This document shows, piece after piece, positions 59,101-64,000 of a stretch of 64,000 nucleotides of DNA. Under the pieces are notes generated by a model that saw only the letters and a list, made by a program, of their open reading frames with translations, was not told the origin of the DNA and searched no databases. Source of the DNA: Phoronis australis (lineage: Eukaryota > Phoronida > Phoronidae); NCBI GenBank assembly GCA_002633005.1, contig NMRA01000414.1, positions 154,356 to 218,355 on the forward strand, written 5' to 3'. Position numbers and translations under genes: made by a program. Numbering within the stretch: position 1 is the stretch's first letter; every line of letters starts with the position of its first letter.

Positions 59101-61518
59101 CCCATGCCCGGCTTACCACCCACCCCCGAAAATTTCAATTTTTCATTTTCAAGCGCCATGCTCGCCTTACCGCCCACCCCCTGTTTTTTAGATTCAAAAT
59201 TTAAGTGCCCTGTGCGGTAACACGGACGAGTACGATTCAATTCAGTAGGCATCACCAAGAATTGCCTATAATAATTCATAATTTCATAACGTAACAAGAC
59301 CGACACTTTTCAGCTTATCTCCTCTCTCCCTCATATAGTGAGTGCTCTTCCAAAACTGTAAGTTTCTGTTCTCAACAGATGACTTTCCCAGACTTTTTTA
59401 CAAAACATTAAAAACATTACCCAGTATAATCTCACCTATTCAGGACACACCATGACAGACAAGTGAAATTTCATTTTTTGATAAGAGATAATTATCACTA
59501 AATAAATGCATTATCATTTTCAAGTTGCCATCAGGTGATGTTTTCTCAACTTGTGTGCATTCTCAACATTGCAAGTGTCCTTTGAAAAACAAAAATATCA
59601 ATTTTGTAAATTATTTTGCCCGCAATTGGTGAGATATTACTGCACTCACTTTCAAATCTCTCCCCTTAGGCCTACTATACGTATTGTGTGCTTTTGTTTG
59701 TATACCTTGCCATTGCTTAACAGTTACTGTTATGTTTATTTAGTCGGTATTACTTATGACAGCTAACATGTTATACCGTGCAGGATGAATACGGTCACTG
59801 GGTGTCAGTCGATGATTGGATCACGTTCAAGGCTTCACCCAGGATAGCCGGGTTGGTAAAGGTGAGTGTGCATCAGTCACACATGATGGAGTGTAGGCAA
59901 AGAAGACAATAATTTTTGCAACACACGGTCATAAATAAAGGATGATGTGTACTCTGAGAACAGTACAAGCACAAAATCAGTGGCCGATATAGGGAGAGGG
60001 GGGGGGGAAGGAGGCCATGACCCCCCTAGATTTCTCCCAGATACCATTTGACAGTTCGGGGTGCGAATTGCTGACTAACATATGTGCGCACTCAGGGGGC
60101 GATATGCACACTGCATAGGCCTTGAATAAACCCCGTTTACCATTTTTAATCCTGGATCTGCCCCTGAAAATGACCTTGAGTTTCTCGTCGTGATGGCTGA
60201 GTGGAAGCAGAATTCACCATCAGAGCCATCTTCTCTTATGACCAAGAATGAAGGGGAGATAACAGGAGAGTTTTTTAAGTGGCTAAGTCATTCTGTCATT
60301 AAAATTTTGTCGCCCTAATAGGTAATACCAGCAATTTTTGTTTTTTTGTTTTTAACAAAATTAGGTGTCATTTCGGGAAAAGGGTATTTTGTCCGATCAC
60401 TTTTGTCTTGTACTGTAGGTTGATGATCACAAGGTTGTCATTATGTTGGAATTTCAAAACTGTTGTAATGCCTCATTGGGTTCCGTTCTGTTTCCCATTT
60501 GAAAGTTAAATTGCGATCTCACAATCTGAGACAAAATTGGCACTCTAGCAGGAAACGTGACGAAGGCCCTTTAATCCATTACCAGTCCGGTGGAACATTT
60601 ACCTGTTCATTTCTTAAAGTCCCACGCAGCGCTGAAACTTCAGACTTTAAATCAAGTTTGTGGCAGTGAATGTTCCTGTGAAAGCAATCAACAAACTTCA
60701 TTCAGTCCGTGCTTTCTAAGCAACAAACAATAAAAGGTTCCTCACAAAATGTGAACTAATGCAATCTGTCTGTAAGTCAATGTCATATAGACACAAATCC
60801 ATTGGCTGAGAGACTAGACAGAGAAAAGCAAAAGACAAATAATAAGCTTTTGGCGGTTCGTAATCAGATTTCTGGGTAAAATGAAAAGACAAAAGCCTAT
60901 GGTTGATGAGACAGTGTGGCTCAGTGGTTAGAGCCCCTGACTCCCGCTTGGGAGACCTGGGTTCAAATCCTGGCTTCACTGGCTGCCAATCGAGCATTGC
61001 ACTAAGATGTCTCCTATTCCTCTGAGCTCGGTCTTACTTGTGAATTTGCGCAAGGGAGTGAATGAGATCCTGTTGAGGACCATGCTGTATATTAGCCCTT
61101 GGCTAAAGCATGGTTCCTTTTTTTAAAATTAAGTCTTTTCGAGAAACAAGCCTCTGGTCCCAACAATAACTGAAAATATGGACAATTTGATGCCAGTTTT
61201 ATTTATTGCAGCAAGTGGTCTAAACCGAAAGTTATTTTTTTACTAGAGGCAGTTTTATAAGTGGACCCTATTGCGTTCTCCTTTAACAGATCTCCTAAAG
61301 CTTGATTGATGTTGCCCTTTGCTGTCCTTTCTGCCTTGCGTATAAGTGTTCCTCTCTGATGGTTTCAGGAACTAGGACTGGAATTAGACAAACTCCTGGA
61401 ATTTAAGATAACACACACTGGTGTGACAGATTGGAACCCCAGAACAAAGGAAGGTGCACTGATGACGGCCATCTTGGATCTGATTACCACTGAAGATAGG
61501 GAGTCTAGAGACAAGTGA
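43906..61518 (+). CDS. DHX36: DHX36 (RHAU) DEAH-box G-quadruplex helicase, 22 exons, start exon missing
   Basis: ATP-dependent 3'-5' helicase that unwinds DNA and RNA G-quadruplexes and acts in mRNA stability, stress granules and innate sensing. The joined frame runs 1037 residues plus stop with every junction GT-AG and phase-consistent; human is 1008. In residue order: RGG-rich segment 15-43; RHAU-specific motif [17 protein letters not shown] 44-60, which clamps parallel quadruplexes; acidic linker; Walker A GETGCGKT about 275-282; CTQPRR near 306; DEIH 377-380 (DHX36 has DEIH rather than DEAH); SAT 409-411; TNIAETS 593-599; QRSGRAGR 640-647; then the winged-helix, ratchet and OB regions, ending at RESRDK without the human FPPRFQDGYYS tail. 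The first exon with the ATG is not located; the visible frame has an in-frame stop before 43906 and no ATG in the RGG part. Confidence 0.97.
44124..45068. other. DHX36 intron 2
   Basis: 945 bp. It contains MITE-like element M1 copy 3 (44259-44411) and nothing else recognisable. Confidence 0.8.
44259..44411. mobile_element. MITE-like element family M1, copy 3
   Basis: gtggatccaggatttttt at the left, ggatcaaggaattttt, aagtcaacaatttgaaaat and gatatcactaaaatcaag inside, ccccctt then gaatccgcctatg at the right. It is the best-preserved of the three copies and lies in DHX36 intron 2. Confidence 0.8.
45069..45489 (+). CDS. DHX36: DHX36 exon 3: N-terminal extension and acidic stretch
   Basis: Acceptor attcttgtag, donor CACACG|gtatga. 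It begins [18 protein letters not shown] (human ERAVVHMDERREEQIVQLL) and continues into an Asp-rich run ([20 protein letters not shown]) that I do not recall in human DHX36. Confidence 0.92.
46614..46828 (+). CDS. DHX36: DHX36 exon 4: helicase motif I
   Basis: Acceptor tatcgtcacag, donor ACTCAG|gtacga. It encodes DSDYSLLQ at the start, then [10 protein letters not shown], and ends [15 protein letters not shown] (Walker A). Confidence 0.96.
46829..47198. other. DHX36 intron 4
   Basis: 370 bp with nothing recognisable. Intron 3 (45490-46613) is likewise without recognisable content. Confidence 0.7.
47199..47294 (+). CDS. DHX36: DHX36 exon 5: motif Ia
   Basis: 96 bp, phase 0 to 0: [11 protein letters not shown], then [13 protein letters not shown]. 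Donor TCT|gtgagt. Confidence 0.96.
47661..47834. repeat. ~21-bp minisatellite in DHX36 intron 5
   Basis: About eight units of taagatttcacatgctttaat, some shortened by loss of the aat or the central bases. AT-rich with no coding potential. Confidence 0.9.
48010..48112 (-). mobile_element. tRNA-derived SINE remnant
   Basis: On the complement, gagcacagtggttcaggc resembles a pol III A box and aaggttcgaatctttgttc is a near-consensus B box about 50 bp later. It lies in DHX36 intron 5, opposite in strand to the host gene. It is not a functional tRNA because no consistent acceptor stem was found. Confidence 0.6.
48144..48217 (+). CDS. DHX36: DHX36 exon 6
   Basis: [20 protein letters not shown] then IRLE; acceptor cgttttag, donor GAGAA|gtaagt. 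A 20-bp minisatellite starts immediately after the donor. Confidence 0.95.
48221..48431. repeat. 20-bp minisatellite touching the exon 6 donor
   Basis: Units of agNagtatNtaccaatatNa at 48221, 48241, 48261 and 48281, decaying downstream. The first unit begins within the donor sequence gtaagtag. Confidence 0.85.
48842..48916 (+). CDS. DHX36: DHX36 exon 7
   Basis: [18 protein letters not shown], then LQGDP; acceptor ctccttttcag, donor GATCC|gtaagt. Confidence 0.95.
48918..49934. other. DHX36 intron 7
   Basis: About 1 kb, AT-rich, with nothing recognisable. Confidence 0.7.
49935..50101 (+). CDS. DHX36: DHX36 exon 8: DEIH and SAT motifs
   Basis: [17 protein letters not shown], then [20 protein letters not shown]. 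It carries motif II (Mg-ATP hydrolysis) and motif III (coupling). Donor TTTTG|gtgagt. Confidence 0.97.
50455..50805 (-). repeat. Dispersed repeat family R1, copy 3 (inverted)
   Basis: On the complement it matches 11180-11670: atgtaggNaact-gaaaaa, then aaaaacgt/aactcaaaaa and the segment corresponding to catccctagcaaaac and taatgacatg on the plus strand. It lies in DHX36 intron 8. Confidence 0.6.
50925..51006 (+). CDS. DHX36: DHX36 exon 9
   Basis: [18 protein letters not shown], then MEDIVEMI; human has [20 protein letters not shown]. Donor ATTGA|gtaagt. Confidence 0.96.
51190..51327 (+). CDS. DHX36: DHX36 exon 10: between RecA lobes
   Basis: [20 protein letters not shown], then a Lys/Glu-rich stretch ending [10 protein letters not shown]. 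This is a variable region in the family. Acceptor tatttacag, donor TCAAA|gtgcgt. Confidence 0.9.
51921..52023 (+). CDS. DHX36: DHX36 exon 11
   Basis: [20 protein letters not shown], then [11 protein letters not shown] (human DLNLIVALIRYIVLEEE). Donor AAAGAG|gtgagg. Confidence 0.95.
52241..52276. repeat. 18-bp tandem duplication
   Basis: attttcagccggtataa is present twice in direct succession in DHX36 intron 11. Confidence 0.75.
52345..52432 (+). CDS. DHX36: DHX36 exon 12: motif IV
   Basis: [20 protein letters not shown], then LMALPMFNS. Acceptor gcatttcag, donor TCGA|gtaagt. Confidence 0.96.
52933..53197 (+). CDS. DHX36: DHX36 exon 13: motifs V and VI
   Basis: [16 protein letters not shown], then [19 protein letters not shown] and [11 protein letters not shown]. 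It is the longest helicase-core exon and holds both lobe 2 motifs. Donor GGAAG|gtgagg. Confidence 0.97.
53448..53565 (+). CDS. DHX36: DHX36 exon 14
   Basis: [14 protein letters not shown], then [19 protein letters not shown]. Donor ATAAAG|gtaaga. Confidence 0.96.
53566..54113. other. DHX36 introns 14 to 18, no features seen
   Basis: Intron 14 (53566-54113), intron 15 (54213-54605), intron 16 (54780-55079) and intron 17 (55245-56270) contain no repeat, RNA gene or second ORF that I could support. The same holds for intron 18 (56371-56743). Confidence 0.6.
54114..54212 (+). CDS. DHX36: DHX36 exon 15: winged-helix region
   Basis: [19 protein letters not shown], then [10 protein letters not shown]. 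Acceptor tatctttcag, donor GATTTA|gtaagc. Confidence 0.92.
54606..54779 (+). CDS. DHX36: DHX36 exon 16: helicase-associated (HA2) start
   Basis: [20 protein letters not shown], then [20 protein letters not shown] and ASLSFKDAF. Acceptor tgtttacag, donor CCTTTA|gtaagt. Confidence 0.97.
55080..55244 (+). CDS. DHX36: DHX36 exon 17
   Basis: [13 protein letters not shown], then [18 protein letters not shown] and [13 protein letters not shown]. Donor CTTAGG|gtaaat. Confidence 0.96.
56271..56370 (+). CDS. DHX36: DHX36 exon 18
   Basis: [19 protein letters not shown], then a Ser/Asp-rich loop. Acceptor ttgtttcag, donor CACTCTG|gtaggg. Confidence 0.93.
56744..56834 (+). CDS. DHX36: DHX36 exon 19
   Basis: [20 protein letters not shown] (human IIKAVICAGLYPKVAKIRLN). 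Donor AGAGT|gtaagt. Confidence 0.96.
57180..57330 (+). repeat. Dispersed repeat R3, copy 2
   Basis: Diverged match of 9015-9185 (gtcagttcttt, ctccgttttgactaaggaac, aaattcgttttttat). It lies in DHX36 intron 19. Confidence 0.45.
57538..57661 (+). CDS. DHX36: DHX36 exon 20: OB-fold
   Basis: [20 protein letters not shown], then [12 protein letters not shown]. Acceptor tattttgcag, donor TCAGGA|gtaggt. Confidence 0.95.
58740..58814 (+). CDS. DHX36: DHX36 exon 21
   Basis: [20 protein letters not shown] (human IYLYDCTEVSPYCLLFFGGD). Phase 0 to 0. Confidence 0.96.
59083..59235. mobile_element. Small TIR element (MITE) in DHX36 intron 21
   Basis: gtactcgtccgggttacggc at the left is matched by the complement of the right end (gtactcgtccgtgttaccgc). 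The interior repeats ccgcccacccccNgNaaatt/ttttt and gccatgc-cgNcttacc. About 150 bp, no ORF. Confidence 0.7.
59784..59861 (+). CDS. DHX36: DHX36 exon 22
   Basis: [18 protein letters not shown], then PRIAGLVK. Phase 0 to 0, donor GTAAAG|gtgagt. Confidence 0.96.
59975..60170. repeat. G-rich dispersed element, possible M1 relative
   Basis: Starts with a G-run (gggagagggggggggg), then gacccccctag, and ends accatttttaatcctggatctgcccctg. The end resembles the inverted terminus of family M1 (aatcctggatc-gcc). Confidence 0.45.
60902..61140 (+). mobile_element. tRNA-derived SINE
   Basis: The tRNA-like head has an A box (gtggctcagtggttagagc) and a perfect B box (gggttcaaatcc), and a short cagtg...cactg pairing of the ends. 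An unrelated body (gagctcggtcttacttgtga) and a tail ending agcccttggctaaagcatgg then T-rich sequence follow. It lies in DHX36 intron 22 in sense orientation. Confidence 0.8.
61369..61518 (+). CDS. DHX36: DHX36 exon 23 (stop codon)
   Basis: [14 protein letters not shown], then [20 protein letters not shown] and [11 protein letters not shown], then TGA at 61516-61518. Human continues about 20 residues further. Confidence 0.95.
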   Translation, partial: ELGLELDKLLEFKITHTGVTDWNPRTKEGALMTAILDLITTEDRESRDK

Positions 61519-64000
61519 TTGGTGCTGTGTTCACATGTTGATCTGGATAATCCAAGGTCACACAGCCAGTATCTGTTCTGTGGTGTTATCCACTGGGTGT
61601 TTGTGTGAACGAAATATGTTCTGTTGGATTTAACCCACAAACTGCTCGGAAAGTAATGGACATCACATTCATGAGATGGCAATAGGCAATATAACTGTGA
61701 TATCCCGAACAATATAAAAGCTAATATCTGAATTGTTATTTTGAAGTGGTAATTCTCTGCAATGAGAAAATGTTATCTCAAATTTGACCCGAAATGAGTG
61801 GGCGAGATATCTCAAGTATACCAAGATCACAAAGCCAGCATGTGTACCATAGCATTCCCCTGGTAGCATTTTGTTCAGAGGAATATGCATCCTTGATTTG
61901 AACCCAAGAAAAAGAGAGGTGAAGGGCGTTTTTGTTTTTTCTAGAGGTTATCACGATACCCGAAGGCATCAACTGGAAACTGTAAATTGATTGAACTGAC
62001 CTGTGGAGTACACATGGCCAATATTATGAATGGCCTGAAAATGGAAGTTTATCAAATGTGAAATTTACAATATGTTGGCCGTTTTTTACATGCAGTACCA
62101 TGTCCAAGCAAATTATTTGTACCGTCTTCACAATTTGGAGTCTAAAGGTGGATTTTTCCTGCATTTGAAAGTCTTGAGTACAGGTGTCGTTTTAACAACA
62201 GCTGTTGCGCATCACCTGGATTTATGAATTCAGAACCGTTTTCATTATGTTCATCTGTAAACCAATTCCGGACATTACACCAGAGCACAGGTCTTCTGTT
62301 GTCCAATACAAATCCAAATCCAAGAATAAATTTTTTCTTGTGGTCATTTGTTGTTAGTTGCAAATGTAATAAAGATTAAACACCAGTTTTTATTGTTTGC
62401 GTTATACCCATTGTTACAACCTCTCCTTGTTACTGTTGGTTAAGTTGCGAGTTATATTACTGCAATTTGAATAGAGTCGCACAGTGTTACAGTGTTCCCT
62501 TATAGTATGCTTCTTGCAACATTCATTGCACCCAAGGTTTGCCGCACCTAAGTAAGGCGTGCATTCTGTAGAGGTTCGAATCTCGCGAAAATGCAAGATA
62601 TCGGTACGTATTACAAGCGAAGCACGTGACCACACTGCCTCGTCTACAAGGCTCTACACAACTTCTACAAAATGGATGTGTGTAGAGACTTGTGGAATAG
62701 AACATTGTAAGCAAATGAATGTTATGAAAACCAGATTCATTTTAGACAACTAAATACAATTTTTATCACATTTTCCTTTTAAAATACTCGTGCACATTTT
62801 TTGTTAAAAAGCAAGACAGACACATATTAAAAATATTTATTGTTCACAGACCAACATTATAACAGTGTAACAAGATGCTATGAATTACATTTGCTTCTCA
62901 ATTATGACATTGTGCATCGGTACCAGCAACAACTGAAGAATGTAAAAATACATATTATAAACGATTCAAATATTGGAAAACCTAGTTTTGAAAGCCAGAG
63001 TCTTCGTCACTCGATCGTTACAGTATTTATCGAAGTGGAAACGAGATCACGAGCACCTTAATTGGCATTTATTAAACACAATATAAAAAGACTCCATAAA
63101 CACAGAGAATAACATGGAATGATTTATGATGGGCCCAGTAAATGTACAAAATTTGGCTCAATATTTCAAACTGGGAAGAACCTTTACTTCAATCAATATT
63201 TTTATCAAAATATTCTAAACTACAAAGTACAAAAATTCTGTTAAGAGATCGTGTAATGTTAACACTGAACTAGCATCACAGCAGCCTCTCAAAGTGTGTT
63301 ATCAATACAAACACAACTCTGCGGTAATACTATTCTATAAGGGCTGTTCCAGCAAAATCTGTATGGGAGGGGGGGGGGAAGGCACTTATATTTCGTACCC
63401 ACCGCCCATATTTTTCATTTATTTCTCCAACCCATGACCCACAATTTTTTAATTATTTTTGATAGGATAAAATATAAAATCCAACACTTGCAAACAAATT
63501 GCCTCCAGGAGGACCTGTTAACAACTTAGATGATTGACAGACAAGAACTAGTTGTTTTGTCCAATATTGTCAAAAACTAAAGTAGCTGTGAGCAATACTG
63601 TTGGCAGCCACCAGGTGTCTCTGTTCACCATGTGTCTATAATTTCAATGAACATTTTTTTCAATTATAAGGATCTATGAATCTCAAACTGTCTCCACGAA
63701 CTCTTTTATACTTCTATGTCAAGTGAATATTGGAACTTGTTTATCTTACTCCTCATACTTTTTATTTAAAAATCATCAATTTTCTTATATGTGTTAACAC
63801 CAGTTTAGTGTTGCATAACTTTTCAATTCAATAGGACTGCAGACAAACAGTTGGCTCAAATCAAGTTGCCCATGACTTGATTAATGGCTTAGTGAACATA
63901 TTGCACTCTGTTCACTGGCAATATGGGCTTTTTTGTATTGGGATAAGTTAGGATATATGCCAATTGCATTTTTTTGAGTTTTGATTTCTTTGAAGATGTG
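61519..64000. other. DHX36 3' UTR and right flank
   Basis: No supported gene. The first ~850 bp are probably DHX36 3'UTR. The far end has a G-run element (63366-63380) followed by caccgcccatatttttcattt. Confidence 0.6.
62368..62373 (+). terminator. Candidate polyadenylation signal of DHX36
   Basis: AATAAA 850 bp after the stop codon, followed within 40 bp by a T/G-rich stretch (gttttattgtttgcg). A canonical hexamer, but unproven. Confidence 0.5.

Noticed and set aside
60907-60980. Functional tRNA gene
   Set aside because: A and B boxes are present, but the anticodon arm and acceptor stem do not fold cleanly and it continues into a SINE body.
1-64000. CRISPR arrays, operons, prophage or bacterial defence systems
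   Set aside because: The window is eukaryotic nuclear DNA with spliced genes; none of the tandem repeats has CRISPR-like spacers.

Overview
This window is nuclear DNA from a metazoan. It is AT-rich, with split genes carrying canonical GT-AG introns and many interspersed repeats. Gene content (a vertebrate-type Frizzled-4, TMEM135 and DHX36) and repeat style suggest an invertebrate, perhaps a deuterostome such as a hemichordate, echinoderm or amphioxus. That assignment is inference and the species cannot be read from the sequence. Isolated N bases at 9932, 19401, 19988-19991 and 24153 show that it is a draft assembly.

Three real protein genes are visible. (1) TMEM135, minus strand: start codon at 28618, with seven coding exon positions recognised down to 13193. 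The C-terminal half was not found and may lie in unrecognised exons or beyond the left edge. Exon 3 exists as two homologous 90-bp versions about 0.7 kb apart. (2) FZD4 (Frizzled-4), minus strand, 35822-37555: one intronless open reading frame, complete from signal peptide to the C-terminal ETVV. (3) DHX36 (DEAH-box G-quadruplex helicase, RHAU), plus strand: 22 coding exons from 43906 to the stop at 61518, with only the first coding exon (containing the start) not located.

Layout: 1-1408 holds a degenerate THAP-domain ORF and a 5'-truncated LINE with a perfect 14-bp target duplication. 1409-13192 is repeat-rich with no supported exon; it includes a 786-bp direct duplication joined by a single N. 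13193-28618 is TMEM135, with introns holding a minisatellite, foldback elements, MITE-like elements and SINE remnants. 28619-35821 is intergenic. FZD4 follows, then about 6.3 kb with one repeat and the unlocated 5' end of DHX36. DHX36 fills 43906-61518, and 61519-64000 is its 3' flank with a candidate polyadenylation signal near 62368.

The genes do not form an operon. FZD4 is a Wnt/Norrin receptor, TMEM135 a membrane protein of peroxisome/mitochondrial lipid homeostasis, and DHX36 an RNA/DNA quadruplex-resolving helicase. The points most worth following up are the TMEM135-FZD4 linkage, which is also found in vertebrates, and the duplicated, possibly mutually exclusive TMEM135 exon. All comparisons to human proteins are from memory; no search was run.
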